64,000 nt of DNA from Arthrobacter sp. efr-133-TYG-118 (GCF_030209755.1 NZ_JARVRH010000010.1:1-64000), one strand, 5' to 3'; shown: positions 44,504 to 54,422, counted from the stretch's first letter. A program made the numbers and translations. Notes: a model not told the origin generated them from the sequence alone.

Positions 44504-45532
44504 CTACTTGCTTGTCCCGCTCCGCTCGTCCCTCCTCTCCGCATGGCGGGCCAGCTCAAGGGTTTTCGAAATGACGGCCACGCGCTGCTCCACGGTTGCG
44601 TGCGGAGGGGCGGCAACCTTGATTCCCCGAAAATTCCTGCCGCTCGCCGGACCTGCCGCGCGCAAGCATTCCCCCATGCGGTCCACCGTCAGGAGGGACG
44701 ACGCCTCAAGGACATCCAGGCCCGCGACGGATTCGACGTACGGACCGGCGTGCCTCTCGGTACGGGGTGCAGGAGGAACATGTACATCAGACCAGGCCGG
44801 ACCGTACCGGGTATCAACCCCTGCGCAGCCTGACAGCACCAACCCTCCGAGGAGGTCACCCCCGCGCAGGAAGTTGATGTGCTCCAGAGCGGCGTCCGGT
44901 CTGCGTTGCTCAATGACTGAACGGCCCCAGTTGACGGCAATGCCCATGGACCGGCCACTTGACTCGTTCACGCGGTGCATTGTTTCCGCTTCAACCTCGA
45001 GAGGGAGAAATCCCTTGGAGGGGGCCTGGCCGGGGACAAATGCATCACAGTGCTCAAGCACAATCTGCGCTCCGTTCCACTGCCAGTCGGATATTTCCTT
45101 CAGCGAGTCGGCCAAGGCGGCCGCAGAAGCCCGTTGTCCGTCTGCCCAAGGCGCCGAATGGATCTCGACGGCAACAACCGCGGCTCGACCAAGGCTCTCG
45201 TTGAGCCTTCCGGCGGCATTCAGCGCCTCTCGAATGAAGTCGAATGCCGCCTGGCGCCCGGCACTGGATCTTGAGGCCAGGCCGAAGCCGGGGTCTGAGC
45301 CAAGGCGGGCCATGGTCCCCGGAATGGTTGTCACGATGAACTCTGCTTGCCCGGGCAACTGCCGCAAGAACCAGGATTCGTCGTCCTTGTGCAGTTTCCC
45401 CGCGAAGGGGACTTCGAGGCCGGCAACGCCGTCCAGTTCCAGGACAGATTTGAGAAACCTGCCTTCAGCCGACGGATCCCATCCGCTCAAACTGGGTGCC
45501 GCCGCATAGGCCCCTACAAAGAATGTGCTCAT
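44504..45532 (-). CDS. DUF4862 family protein in sugar-acid operon
   Basis: The 342-residue protein matches DUF4862, predicted to be a TIM-barrel-like enzyme. Visible features: VGAYAAAPS at the start, GLEVPFAGKLH, VVAVEIHSAP, IVLEHCDAF and MGIAVNWGRSVIE, with several Glu/His/Asp at strand ends that could bind metal, as in xylose-isomerase-like barrels. Function is not established. Its start overlaps the stop of the KDG kinase by four bases, so it belongs to the sugar-acid operon and is probably a pathway isomerase, epimerase or hydrolase. Confidence 0.8.
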   Translation of the reverse strand: MSTFFVGAYAAAPSLSGWDPSAEGRFLKSVLELDGVAGLEVPFAGKLHKDDESWFLRQLPGQAEFIVTTIPGTMARLGSDPGFGLASRSSAGRQAAFDFIREALNAAGRLNESLGRAAVVAVEIHSAPWADGQRASAAALADSLKEISDWQWNGAQIVLEHCDAFVPGQAPSKGFLPLEVEAETMHRVNESSGRSMGIAVNWGRSVIEQRRPDAALEHINFLRGGDLLGGLVLSGCAGVDTRYGPAWSDVHVPPAPRTERHAGPYVESVAGLDVLEASSLLTVDRMGECLRAAGPASGRNFRGIKVAAPPHATVEQRVAVISKTLELARHAERRDERSGTSK

Positions 45533-46482
45533 CGGCTGACCGGTTCATGGTTGCCAAGGAGTGGCAGTTCATCGCGCCGGGGGAGCCCCTCCCAGTCGCC
45601 GGGTACGAGGCAAACAAAAGCGCCCGTGCTGACGGCTGTCTGAAGACGCTCCTCCGTGCCCATGCCCTCTACGAATTCGGCCAGGTAGCCGGAGACGAAA
45701 GCGTCGCCGGCGCCCACGGTATCGAGGGCTTCGATGACGAGTGCGTCCTGTCTGAAAACCTGGCCGTCGACGAATGCCAAGGCGCCGTCTGCGCCCAACT
45801 TGATAACCACCTGGCTGGGCCCCATGGCGGCGATGCGTCTGGCGGCCTCTTCGGCGTCGCAGACTGTCCCGACCGCGAGTTCGGCCTCTTCGAGGCCGGC
45901 GAACACGATGTCGACGTCCGGGATAATCTCGCGGTAGGCACTTCCGGCGGTTTCGGCGTTCCAGAGCTTGCTGCGGTAATTCAGGTCGAAGGAAACAGGA
46001 ACACCGGATGCTTTGGCCGCAGCGATGGCAAAGCGAAAAGTGGACGCTGCCTGGGGAGAAAGCGCCGGGGTAATGCCGCTGACATGGAGCAACGCCGCCC
46101 CCGCAATCAGTTCATCGTCGACGTCGTCGGGGACAATCCGTGAGCCCGCACTGCCGGAGCGGTAATACGCAACTTTCTGGGCTGAGGGGGTCCGACGTTC
46201 CTTGATCATCAGGCCCGTGGGCGCGTCGTCGTCGACTATGGCGCGCACATCCACGCCCTCGGCGCGGATCTCCCGTTCTACAAGCTGGCCGAGGGAATCC
46301 GCCCCGATGCGGCCGCACCAGACGGCTTGGACACCCAAACGTTGCAGGCCGATGGCAACATTGGACTCAGACCCTCCGATACCGAGGCTCAAGGTGGACG
46401 CATGGGCCAGCGGGCCGGCCTTGTCCGACGCCATGAGCGCCATGGTTTCGCCGAGGGTGACGACATAAGGTTTGGTGGTCAT
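45529..46482 (-). CDS. kdgK: 2-keto-3-deoxygluconate kinase (PfkB family)
   Basis: Phosphorylates KDG to KDPG. The 317-residue ribokinase-fold protein has VTLGETMALM near the start, GGSESNVAIGLQRLG (substrate-binding glycine pair) and the C-terminal ATP/anion-hole motif DTVGAGDAF with the catalytic Asp. The choice of KDG rather than another sugar rests mainly on context: the gene overlaps the KDPG aldolase gene by four bases and follows a mannonate dehydratase. Confidence 0.9.
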   Translation of the reverse strand: MTTKPYVVTLGETMALMASDKAGPLAHASTLSLGIGGSESNVAIGLQRLGVQAVWCGRIGADSLGQLVEREIRAEGVDVRAIVDDDAPTGLMIKERRTPSAQKVAYYRSGSAGSRIVPDDVDDELIAGAALLHVSGITPALSPQAASTFRFAIAAAKASGVPVSFDLNYRSKLWNAETAGSAYREIIPDVDIVFAGLEEAELAVGTVCDAEEAARRIAAMGPSQVVIKLGADGALAFVDGQVFRQDALVIEALDTVGAGDAFVSGYLAEFVEGMGTEERLQTAVSTGAFVCLVPGDWEGLPRRDELPLLGNHEPVSR

Positions 46483-47156
46483 CTCTTCTCGCCACCTGCC
46501 TCGTCGACGAGCGCGCGGACCCGCCGGGCCCGTGCGGTCAGTTCAGTCAAGCTCCCGCCTTCGAACGCGTCGCCGAGGAGCGGTCCTCCGAGGCTGACAG
46601 CCAATGCCCCTGCGCGAATCCATGCAGGTACGTCATCGATTTCGACGCCGCCGGAAGGGACCACTTGGATGTCGGGGAAGGGGCCGCGCAGTTGGGACAC
46701 GTAGCCGGGGCCGACTGTGGAAGCGGGGAAGACTTTGACGGCGGTGGCGCCCAGCTTCCAACCGGTGTGGAGCTCGGTGGGGGTGAGCCCACCGGGAAAG
46801 ACGGGCACGCCGCGTTGAGTGCAGGCGGTGATGACGTCCGGTTCGGTGATGGGCGTAACGATGTACGCGGCACCCAGGTCGAGTGCCGTTTCGGCCTCGC
46901 CAAGAGTGGTCACGGTGCCGACGCCGATTTCCACAGACCCGCCGAACCGCTCCTTTAGCAGGGGAAGTTCCTCGAATACCCCCGGCGTGCTCAGCGTCAG
47001 CTCGATACTGAGCACCCCGCCTTCCCGGAGGGCTTCGATCACAGGGCCGTAGTCCTTGGCGTGTCTGGCGCGCAGCACTGCAACGACCTTGGAGTCGCGG
47101 AGGATCGCGGACGGGGCCGGACGGGAGGCAGTGCCCGGGTTCTCGAGGCGGAGCAT
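46479..47156 (-). CDS. eda: KDPG aldolase (2-dehydro-3-deoxyphosphogluconate aldolase)
   Basis: Splits KDPG to pyruvate and glyceraldehyde 3-phosphate. The 225-residue protein from ATG 47156 (MLRLENPGTASR) has AAGGA 6 bases upstream; the frame is open further but without similarity. Motifs: VVAVLRARHAKDY, SIELTLSTPG (catalytic Glu), IGVGTVTTL, and ATAVKVFPAS with the Schiff-base lysine. It gives the pathway its end products. Confidence 0.94.
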   Translation of the reverse strand: MLRLENPGTASRPAPSAILRDSKVVAVLRARHAKDYGPVIEALREGGVLSIELTLSTPGVFEELPLLKERFGGSVEIGVGTVTTLGEAETALDLGAAYIVTPITEPDVITACTQRGVPVFPGGLTPTELHTGWKLGATAVKVFPASTVGPGYVSQLRGPFPDIQVVPSGGVEIDDVPAWIRAGALAVSLGGPLLGDAFEGGSLTELTARARRVRALVDEAGGEKR

Positions 47157-47234
47157 TGGATGTCCTTCGTATCTTGGTTGGCTGGCGGGCGTTCCCGACG
47201 GCGGCACGCGCCGCCGTCGGGAGACCTTCGGGTG

Positions 47235-48611
47235 CTATTGGACGTGCTGCGCTTCGGAGGTCACCGGAACAACCCTGCTTTTGCCCTGCGCGGCGTCCTC
47301 AGGATCCGTGAGGTCGCGGTTCAGGGTCTCCGGGGTCATCCGCGTGGCGATGAAGCTGATGAGCATGGTCACCGACATGTAGATCGCCACGGGAATCCAG
47401 GAGTTGCTGAACATGCCCAGCAGGGCAGCGCAGATCATCGGAGCGATGCCTCCGCCGATGATGGACGAGAATTCGCGGCCCAAGGTGACGCCTGCATAGC
47501 GGTAACGGCTGCCGAAGATCTCAGGGAAGTAGCTCATGTGCACGCCCACCACGCCTTGGCAGGCCAGCATGAAACCGATGATCATCACCAGCACGATGGC
47601 TACCGGGGAGCCGGTGGTCAGCAGCAGGAACGCGGGGGCAGGGAAGAGGATGAGTGCCCCGGTGATGAGTGAGACGACGCGCCGGCGCCCGATCTTGTCG
47701 GAAAGGATTCCGAAGGACACAGCCGCGACGCCGCCGCAGAGCGAACCGATGAGGAGTACTGGAGGAATGAACTTAGGGTCCGTTCCGATCACACTGATGA
47801 GGTAGGAGGCCATGAACACCTGGATGGTGTAGGACTGGGTGCTGACGCCGAAGTTCATCAGGATGACGCGCAGGACGTTGGCCTTGCCGTACTTGGCAAC
47901 TTCCCGCAGGGGTGCCGGGGGTTCCGTGCGGGCCTGCTTGATCTCTTCGAAGACCGGTGATTCGTCCAGCTTGCGCCGGATGACCAGCGCGGCGATGGTG
48001 ACGAAGATACTGGAGAGGAAGACGAGCCTCCAACCCCACGTGAGCATGTCGTTGGGTGCCAAGGACTGCGCCGCGATCCACACGAGTGCTCCGAGTGCCG
48101 TTCCGGCGGCGGCGCCGACCATGATGAGGGACGCCAGCTTGCCTCGGGTTCCAGGCGCGGCGGATTCGGTGAGCAGCGTTGCGCCGCCCGATTGTTCAGC
48201 ACCGGCGCCGAAGCCCTGCGCTGCGCGGCAGACACAGAGCAGGATCGGGGCAAAGAGTCCGATCTGGCCAAAGGTCGGCAGGAGCCCGATCGCCAGCGTC
48301 GCCCCGCCCATGAGAAGCAGAGTGACTACCAGGACCCACTTGCGGCCGAGGCGGTCACCGAAGTGGGAGAAGAAAATCCCGCCGAGCGGACGGAACAGGA
48401 ATCCGACGGCGAAGGTGCTGAAACTGGCCAGCAGCGCCGCCGCGGGGGAAATGTTGGGGAAGAAGAGCTTGCTGAACACGAGTGCGGACGCAGTGCCGTA
48501 GATGACAAAGTCGTAGAGCTCAAGGGTGGTGCCGATGAGTCCGGCGACGGCGGCCTTCCGGACCTTGCTTTGGTCCACCGGCGTGGGCGGGAGGTTTGCT
48601 GCTGTGGTCAT
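47235..48611 (-). CDS. MFS metabolite:H+ symporter
   Basis: The 458-residue transporter has 12 predicted membrane helices and belongs to the metabolite:H+ symporter (MHS) family: GTTLELYDFVIYG in helix 1, HFGDRLGRKWVL in the first cytoplasmic loop, and GILSDKIGRRRVVSL in the middle. The start is chosen at the second Met (ATG 48611, MTTAANL) because AAGGAG sits 1 base from the first ATG (48617) but 7 from the second. Its place among catabolic genes points to uptake of the sugar acid. Confidence 0.9.
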   Translation of the reverse strand: MTTAANLPPTPVDQSKVRKAAVAGLIGTTLELYDFVIYGTASALVFSKLFFPNISPAAALLASFSTFAVGFLFRPLGGIFFSHFGDRLGRKWVLVVTLLLMGGATLAIGLLPTFGQIGLFAPILLCVCRAAQGFGAGAEQSGGATLLTESAAPGTRGKLASLIMVGAAAGTALGALVWIAAQSLAPNDMLTWGWRLVFLSSIFVTIAALVIRRKLDESPVFEEIKQARTEPPAPLREVAKYGKANVLRVILMNFGVSTQSYTIQVFMASYLISVIGTDPKFIPPVLLIGSLCGGVAAVSFGILSDKIGRRRVVSLITGALILFPAPAFLLLTTGSPVAIVLVMIIGFMLACQGVVGVHMSYFPEIFGSRYRYAGVTLGREFSSIIGGGIAPMICAALLGMFSNSWIPVAIYMSVTMLISFIATRMTPETLNRDLTDPEDAAQGKSRVVPVTSEAQHVQ

Positions 48612-48659
48612 TTCCATACTCCTTTGAATGGATGTCCGCTGGCCCGTACTTGGGCCGAG

Positions 48660-49712
48660 TCAGTAGGTGATGAGGACTTTGAGGTTGGTGGGGTCTGTCA
48701 CCGGGGCCGTGAGTGCGGCCGCGGCGTTGGCGAGTGGATATGTTGCGGTGATGATTGACCGGAGGTCCACTACGCCTGAGGAGGCGAGCTGAATCGCCGT
48801 CGGGAACGCGTTGGCGTACCGGAATGCGGTCACCAGATCGATTTCATAACGTTGGAGGAATCCGAGCGGGATCCCGTCGACGGAGGGGCGGGCCTGGCCC
48901 ACCACGGTGGCCCGGGCGGCCGGGGCAAGGGCATAGATGCCGTCGGCCAGTGCACGGGTATTGCCGGAGCACTCGATCAGGCGATCCAGGTCCTTCAACT
49001 CCAAGGCCGTCACTGCGGTGTTGATGGTCCGGGAGGCGCCGAACCGGGCGGCAACAGCCAGGCGGTCGTCGTTGACGTCGGTCACGACGATCTCCGACGC
49101 GCCACGGGAGGCCGCCACTTGCGCCACGAGCAGTCCGATCGGCCCCGCGCCCGTGATCAGCACCCGGTGGCCGGCCTTTACCTGTGCCCGTTCAACGGCC
49201 CAGACGGCGACGGCAAGCGGCTCGATCGCTGCCCCCACCTCGGCGGGGACGCTTTCCGGCAGAACGTGAAGGGCGGCTTCGGGCACCACTACGTGGCGGG
49301 CAAACAGCCCGTCGGTAGGCGGAGAACCGAAGCACGTCCCCGTCGGGCAGAGGTTGTAGCGTCCGGAGAGGCACGTGGGGCAGTTCCCGCACGGCAGCGC
49401 CGGTTCAATCACGACGGCGGTGCCCACGGCAATTCTGGCTGCCTCACCGCCCGCGACGACGACGCCCGCACCTTCATGGCCGAGAACCGTGGGCTGGCGA
49501 AGGACGTTGGTGCCATTGCGGCCGTCGGCGAAGTAGTGCATGTCGGAGCCGCAGATGCCGCCTGAGCGCATCTCGACCAGGACATCGTTCGGTCCGAGGG
49601 GCTTCAGCGATTTCTGTTCGATACGGAGATCTCCTGCGCCGTGCAGGACGGCCGCTTCCGTGCTCAGCGGGAGGGAGGATCCGTCGGCGCGGCGGACTGC
49701 TTGGGTGGTCAT
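48660..49712 (-). CDS. Zinc-dependent dehydrogenase, L-idonate/L-gulonate 5-dehydrogenase type
   Basis: The 350-residue medium-chain dehydrogenase has the catalytic zinc ligand in GGICGSDMHY, GHEGAG, the structural zinc cysteines in CGNCPTCLSGRYNLC, and the Rossmann glycine motif GAGPIGLLVAQVA. It resembles the IdnD/RspB group that oxidises a sugar acid at C5. Beside a fructuronate-reductase-like enzyme and ManD, the best fit is L-gulonate or L-idonate to a 5-keto product; D-fructuronate would come from L-gulonate. Substrate is inference. Overlaps the preceding gene by four bases. Confidence 0.87.
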   Translation of the reverse strand: MTTQAVRRADGSSLPLSTEAAVLHGAGDLRIEQKSLKPLGPNDVLVEMRSGGICGSDMHYFADGRNGTNVLRQPTVLGHEGAGVVVAGGEAARIAVGTAVVIEPALPCGNCPTCLSGRYNLCPTGTCFGSPPTDGLFARHVVVPEAALHVLPESVPAEVGAAIEPLAVAVWAVERAQVKAGHRVLITGAGPIGLLVAQVAASRGASEIVVTDVNDDRLAVAARFGASRTINTAVTALELKDLDRLIECSGNTRALADGIYALAPAARATVVGQARPSVDGIPLGFLQRYEIDLVTAFRYANAFPTAIQLASSGVVDLRSIITATYPLANAAAALTAPVTDPTNLKVLITY

Positions 49713-51232
49713 CGGATGCTCCGGGTCTGTGCGGGAAGTAGTGAGGGTGACTCGGCTGCCGCGTTTGCGGCGGCGAGGGGGCCTTGCCGATGGATGATGT
49801 CGATCAGTTCACCGGTGCGGCCGATGAAGTCTCCACGCGTCGCAAGCTCGTCTCCTAGGAGACGGTGTTCGCCGAGTACCTTGGCGGCGAGGTCCTGTCC
49901 GGAGGAGGATCCCGCTGCGAGCTCCTGGAGTGTCTTCCGGGCGGGGTCTTGCATCTCGTTGGCGTGGTTGCCGGGGTCGAATCCCCGAAGAGGTGCGATG
50001 CACGACAAGTACGCGGCGACGGTGAGTGCGAGGTAGTGGGGCATCGCACCTGTGTCGAGCATTTCCAAGGCTGGAATCGGGATCCGCTGGCGGAGCTTGA
50101 CGGAACCATCGCTGCCCACCTGGCTGGTCCGGTGCCCCAATGCCGAGTTACGCCAACGCGAGAAGAGTTGCTCCTCGTAGGCCTCGACGTCGACTGCTGC
50201 GGGCACCGTCACGCTCGGCAGGTATTCATCACGGAGTACATGGCGGGCGGCGGCTTCGATGTAGTCGATGCCCGTGGCGTCCGGAATGGTGGCTGCACCG
50301 GACAGGGCTCCGAGGTAGGCGATCAGCGAATGGGTGCCGTTGAGGAGGCGGACCTTGAGCTGCTCGTACGCCGCGACGTCGTCCGTAAAGATGGCTCCCG
50401 CAGCCTCCCATGCCGGGCGGCCAGCGATGAAGTTGTCCTCCAGGATCCACATTGTGAAGGGCTCGGCAGGTACGGGGATCTGGTCGGCGTAACCGAGTTG
50501 CTCGGCGACAAGGCTACGGTAGTGGTCTGTCGTGGCGGGCACGATCCGGTCCACCATGGACGACGGGAAGGTGACGTTGGCACCGATCCAATGCAACGTC
50601 TCGGCGGCTTCAGCTGTCGGCAACAGTGAGGCGAATTCGCGGACCAGGCGCTGGGTGTGGTGCCCGTTGTCTGCGAGGTTGTCGCAACTGAGGACCGTCA
50701 CTGCTTTGCCGTGGGTCCGTGCCCGCTGCTGGAGTCCGCGGACGATCTGCCCGATCGGCGTGCGGGGGGCCGAGCCGGTGGCGAGATCGTGCTGAACGTC
50801 GGGATCGGCAACGTTCAGGGAGCCTGTTGCCGGGCTGTAGGTGTAGCCGTTTTCCGTAACCGTGAGGGACACGATGCGCGTGCTCTCGTCGCCAATGGCG
50901 GCCACAACCCGCTGCGGGTCGTGTGCTGCAACGAAGGCGTCCGTATGCACGCGCGGCGTCGAGAACTTCGATCCGTCGGGCGAGATCTCGACGACGGTGT
51001 ACAGCATGTCTTGTGCGTGCATGGCATCGGTGATGGCGCTTGAGCGGCTCGAGATTCCGATGATTCCCCAGTCTCCGCCGTGCGCCGCGACGGCTGCATC
51101 CGTGTAGACGGCCTGGTGTGCGCGGTGGAAGTTGCCGAAGCCGAGGTGCACGATGCCGGGGGCTGGCGCTGCGGTTCGGCTCAGGACTCCGGGAGTTCCT
51201 GCGTTCAGGGGCGGGAGAGTTGGAGTGACCAC
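49709..51232 (-). CDS. uxuB: Mannitol dehydrogenase family, probable fructuronate reductase
   Basis: The 507-residue long-chain polyol dehydrogenase starts at a GTG three bases after the dehydratase stop. N-terminal Rossmann domain: IVHLGFGNFHRAHQAVYTD; middle motif NVTFPSSMVDRIVPATT; the active-site helix KVRLLNGTHSLIAYLG has the catalytic Lys, Asn and His. The family includes mannitol dehydrogenase, tagaturonate and fructuronate reductases; the dehydratase next to it favours reduction of D-fructuronate to D-mannonate. Confidence 0.85.
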   Translation of the reverse strand: MVTPTLPPLNAGTPGVLSRTAAPAPGIVHLGFGNFHRAHQAVYTDAAVAAHGGDWGIIGISSRSSAITDAMHAQDMLYTVVEISPDGSKFSTPRVHTDAFVAAHDPQRVVAAIGDESTRIVSLTVTENGYTYSPATGSLNVADPDVQHDLATGSAPRTPIGQIVRGLQQRARTHGKAVTVLSCDNLADNGHHTQRLVREFASLLPTAEAAETLHWIGANVTFPSSMVDRIVPATTDHYRSLVAEQLGYADQIPVPAEPFTMWILEDNFIAGRPAWEAAGAIFTDDVAAYEQLKVRLLNGTHSLIAYLGALSGAATIPDATGIDYIEAAARHVLRDEYLPSVTVPAAVDVEAYEEQLFSRWRNSALGHRTSQVGSDGSVKLRQRIPIPALEMLDTGAMPHYLALTVAAYLSCIAPLRGFDPGNHANEMQDPARKTLQELAAGSSSGQDLAAKVLGEHRLLGDELATRGDFIGRTGELIDIIHRQGPLAAANAAAESPSLLPAQTRSIR

Positions 51233-51235
51233 GAT

Positions 51236-52453
51236 TCACCAGTCCTTCATGGAGCCGTCGAGTTCCCGGGCAATGGGTAGGTAGGCCTGCGTATAGGGGA
51301 ACCGGGCTGCCGCGTCTTCATCCACGTGGACACCCAGGCCAGGCTCGTCACCGGGGTGCAGGTAGCCGTCTTCGAAGCGGAAGCTTGATTGGAAGACCTC
51401 GGACACCAGGGGGTCGTAGCCCATGTATTCCTGGATGGCGAAGTTGCTGGTGGCGAGGCCGAGGTGCAGTGATGCGGACAGGTTGATGGGGGAGACGTCG
51501 GAGGGGCCGTGGGGTGCGCCCTTGATCTGGTAAACCTCGGCGAGAGCCAGGATCTTGCGGACGTGGGAGATGCCTCCGGCATGCACGACGGCGGTGCGGA
51601 TGTAGTCGATGAGCCGTTCAGTGATGAGCAACTCGGCATCCCAGACGGTGTTGAAGACTTCCCCGATAGCCAGCGGAATGGTGGTCTGCTGTCGCAGCGT
51701 GCGCAGCAGACGCTGGTTCTCCGCGGGGGTGACGTCCTCCAGCCAGAACAGGTCCACGTCTTCCAGGGAGCGGGCCAGCCGGGCGGCTTCGGTGGGGTTG
51801 AGGCGGTGGTGGACGTCGTGAAGCAACTTGAGCTCGGGTCCGACGTGCTCACGCACTGCGGAGAGGATCTTTGGTGCGTGGCGCAGGTAGGCGGAGGTGT
51901 CCCAGTCTTCTTCGACAGGTCCGGCGCCGCGTCCGGCGGGTTCGTAGCTCGCGGCTCCCTTGGTGACGCCGTAGACCTTGTCGAGCCCGGGGACACCGGA
52001 CTGGGCACGGACGGCACGGAAGCCTTGTTCGCGGCGCTGGTCTACCGAGTCCAGCAGTTCCGGCAGGTCCCAGCCGGTGGCATGCGTGTAGGTGAGGATC
52101 TTGTCGCGGGCTGCGCCGCCCAGGAGCTGGTAGACCGGAACACCGAGGGCCTTGCCCTTGATGTCCCAGAGGGCGAGGTCGATCGCGCCGATCGCGGCCA
52201 TGGTCACCGGGCCACGACGCCAGTACGCGCCTTTGTAAAAGTATTGCCAGGTGTCTTCGATGCGGTCTGCGTCCCTGCCCAGCAGGGCTGGGGCAAGGTG
52301 ATCGCGGAGGTAGCTCGCGACGGAGAGTTCGCGGCCGTTGAGGGTGGCGTCACCCCAACCGACGATGCCGTCGTCGGTGGTGATCTTGAGGGTGACGAAG
52401 TTGCGGCTCGGGCTGGTTACCAGGACGTCGACGTCGACGATTTTTCGGGTCAT
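51236..52453 (-). CDS. manD: ManD-type D-mannonate dehydratase (enolase superfamily)
   Basis: Dehydrates D-mannonate (some members D-gluconate) to 2-keto-3-deoxygluconate. The 405-residue protein matches the ManD/RspA subgroup: [54 protein letters not shown] and [10 protein letters not shown] (the Asp and Glu residues bind Mg2+), and [13 protein letters not shown] near the end. Members differ in efficiency, and some are nearly inactive, so the main substrate is not certain. Overlaps the upstream gene by four bases. Confidence 0.9.
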   Translation of the reverse strand: MTRKIVDVDVLVTSPSRNFVTLKITTDDGIVGWGDATLNGRELSVASYLRDHLAPALLGRDADRIEDTWQYFYKGAYWRRGPVTMAAIGAIDLALWDIKGKALGVPVYQLLGGAARDKILTYTHATGWDLPELLDSVDQRREQGFRAVRAQSGVPGLDKVYGVTKGAASYEPAGRGAGPVEEDWDTSAYLRHAPKILSAVREHVGPELKLLHDVHHRLNPTEAARLARSLEDVDLFWLEDVTPAENQRLLRTLRQQTTIPLAIGEVFNTVWDAELLITERLIDYIRTAVVHAGGISHVRKILALAEVYQIKGAPHGPSDVSPINLSASLHLGLATSNFAIQEYMGYDPLVSEVFQSSFRFEDGYLHPGDEPGLGVHVDEDAAARFPYTQAYLPIARELDGSMKDW

Positions 52454-53430
52454 CGGGAAATCACTACATTCTTCAGGGTTTCGTTTTTGGAAAGGCGGGT
52501 GATGTTTTCGGCGATCTCGAGTGCGCGGCTGCGGAAGGTCTTTGCGGTGACGCCGGAGGAGTGCGGGGTCATGATGATGTTGTCCAGCCGGCCGAACGGA
52601 AGGGCAGATGGTTCGCCGCGGCCGTCGGGGCCCGGGTATTGGTACCAGACGTCGATCGCGGCCCCCGCGATCCGCCGGTCTTTCAGGGCTTCGTAGAGTG
52701 CGGCTTCGTCGACGACGGGCCCGCGGGCAATGTTGACGAGCAAGCCGTCCGGGCCAAGGTCGTCGAGTTCAGCCGCGCTGATGATGCCGGTGGTTTGCTC
52801 CGAGAGGGGGATGCTGACCACGAGAATGTCCGATTCACTGAGTGCTTCGCCAAGCCGCTCGGTGGTGCCGGCCCAGCGCAGGGAGTTCGCTTCCGCGTCG
52901 ACGCTGCCGCTGCGGGTGATGGAGATGCCTTCGGCGCCGAAAGCCTTAAGCAGTGCCCAGGCGGCACTGCCGATGTGTCCGAACCCGAGGAACGTCACCA
53001 CGGCACCGCGGAGTGTTTCGGGCTGCCGGATCTCGGAGGAGTAGACCGAGGAAGACCAGACGCCGCTCCGAAGCGCCGCGTCTTGGCCGATCAGGTTGCG
53101 GCGGAGGGCCACCAAAACGGCGGCGATGTGTTCGGCAATGGAACTTTCGTGGTGGAAGGTGTTCGCGCAGACCGCACCGGAGGGCAACGCGGAGGCGTCG
53201 ATGCCGTCGTAGCCGGCACCACCCACGTGCACGAGCCGCAGATTGCTGGCGGCCGCGCCCATGGCCTCGGTGAAGCGTGGCCCGACGTAGACGTCGGCAT
53301 CTTTGAGGTCGGTGAGTACTGCATGCTCGCTCCAGCTGTCGTGCCAGGAGGTAAGGGCCCCCTCGGGGAGCGCGGCCTCGAAAGTGGAGCGGTGGGGCAT
53401 CAGGTTGGGATCTGCGATGACGATTCTCAT
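52450..53430 (-). CDS. D-isomer-specific 2-hydroxyacid dehydrogenase family protein
   Basis: The 326-residue NAD(P)-dependent dehydrogenase has the cofactor motif [20 protein letters not shown], the substrate Arg in [17 protein letters not shown], and catalytic His in MTPHSSG. It is first after the regulator. In this pathway it could reduce a 2-keto sugar acid, oxidise a 2-hydroxy acid that enters the pathway, or act on hydroxypyruvate; no step obviously requires it. Confidence 0.88.
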   Translation of the reverse strand: MRIVIADPNLMPHRSTFEAALPEGALTSWHDSWSEHAVLTDLKDADVYVGPRFTEAMGAAASNLRLVHVGGAGYDGIDASALPSGAVCANTFHHESSIAEHIAAVLVALRRNLIGQDAALRSGVWSSSVYSSEIRQPETLRGAVVTFLGFGHIGSAAWALLKAFGAEGISITRSGSVDAEANSLRWAGTTERLGEALSESDILVVSIPLSEQTTGIISAAELDDLGPDGLLVNIARGPVVDEAALYEALKDRRIAGAAIDVWYQYPGPDGRGEPSALPFGRLDNIIMTPHSSGVTAKTFRSRALEIAENITRLSKNETLKNVVISR

Positions 53431-53432
53431 GG

Positions 53433-54422
53433 TTACTTTCCCTGGAGGGCTTGCTCTGCGGTGCGCGCAGCAAAAGTGGAGCCACGCACAATGAGTTGTG
53501 AGCTGAGGTGGACGGCTTCCGTTGCGGTGGGCTTTCCGGCCATCTGCTCCAGGAGGAGCTCAAGGCTGAGGGCGCCGCTTCGGTCAATGGGTACGCGGAC
53601 AGAGGTGAGTCCGGGTTCTGCCGCTGCGGCAATGTCGAGGTCGTCGATGCCGACAACGCTGATGTCCTCCGGGCAGTGGTAGCCGAGGGTCCGGGCGCCG
53701 GCAAGCATGCCGATGGCGACTAGATCGTTGTATGCAATAACCGCGGTGGCGCCGCTGGCGACCACCGACGCCGCCGCGGCCAGTCCGCCGTCGACGGTTG
53801 CATTCTGGTTCCCCACGGTGACGAGTTCGATGCCCCAGTCGGCGCAGAAGCGGGTGATCGCTGCACGCCGCTGGCCGTTGGCCCATGAGGACGCGGGTCC
53901 GGGAATGTACGCGAGCTTGCGGTGGCCGAGGGCGTAGAGGTGCTCGACGGCTTGGCGGATTCCTTCGCCGGCCTCCATGAGCACGCGCGACGCATGCTCG
54001 GCCTCGCCATTGATGACCACCAGGGGAGCGCCACCGGCGAGATCGTGGATCTGATCGGAAGGCAGGCGGGGCGAGCAAAGGATGATGCCGTCCACGCCTG
54101 TCGAGAAGGACTCGAGGTGGGCACGTTCCCGCGAGGAGGATTCCGAGGTGTCAGCGAGGACCATCCGGTGGCGGCCATGCCATGCCTGATCCTGGATGGC
54201 CTTGATGAGGGCGGCGAACACCGCATTTGAAATGTCCGGGACGATGACGCCGAACGTCCGGCTGCCAGTTACTCCGGGCACGTCGTAACCCAATTGTTCG
54301 GCCGCGGCCATGACCTTCTGCCGCGTTTCGGCTGCCAGGCGGCCGGGGTCTCCGAATGCCCGCGACGCCGTTGCCAGGGACACCCCTGCCAGCTTTGCGA
54401 CATCCGTGAGTTTTGCCGACAT
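53433..54422 (-). CDS. LacI-family regulator of the sugar-acid operon
   Basis: The 329-residue repressor has an N-terminal HTH LTDVAKLAGVSLATASRAF and hinge helix, then a periplasmic-binding-protein-like effector domain (FGVIVPDISNAVFAALI ... VVGIDDLDIAAAAEPGLTSVR). It is first in the operon, with two bases before the 2-hydroxyacid dehydrogenase gene, so it would regulate itself along with the pathway. A palindrome inside its own promoter is the likely operator. GGAGG precedes the ATG. Confidence 0.93.
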   Translation of the reverse strand: MSAKLTDVAKLAGVSLATASRAFGDPGRLAAETRQKVMAAAEQLGYDVPGVTGSRTFGVIVPDISNAVFAALIKAIQDQAWHGRHRMVLADTSESSSRERAHLESFSTGVDGIILCSPRLPSDQIHDLAGGAPLVVINGEAEHASRVLMEAGEGIRQAVEHLYALGHRKLAYIPGPASSWANGQRRAAITRFCADWGIELVTVGNQNATVDGGLAAAASVVASGATAVIAYNDLVAIGMLAGARTLGYHCPEDISVVGIDDLDIAAAAEPGLTSVRVPIDRSGALSLELLLEQMAGKPTATEAVHLSSQLIVRGSTFAARTAEQALQGK

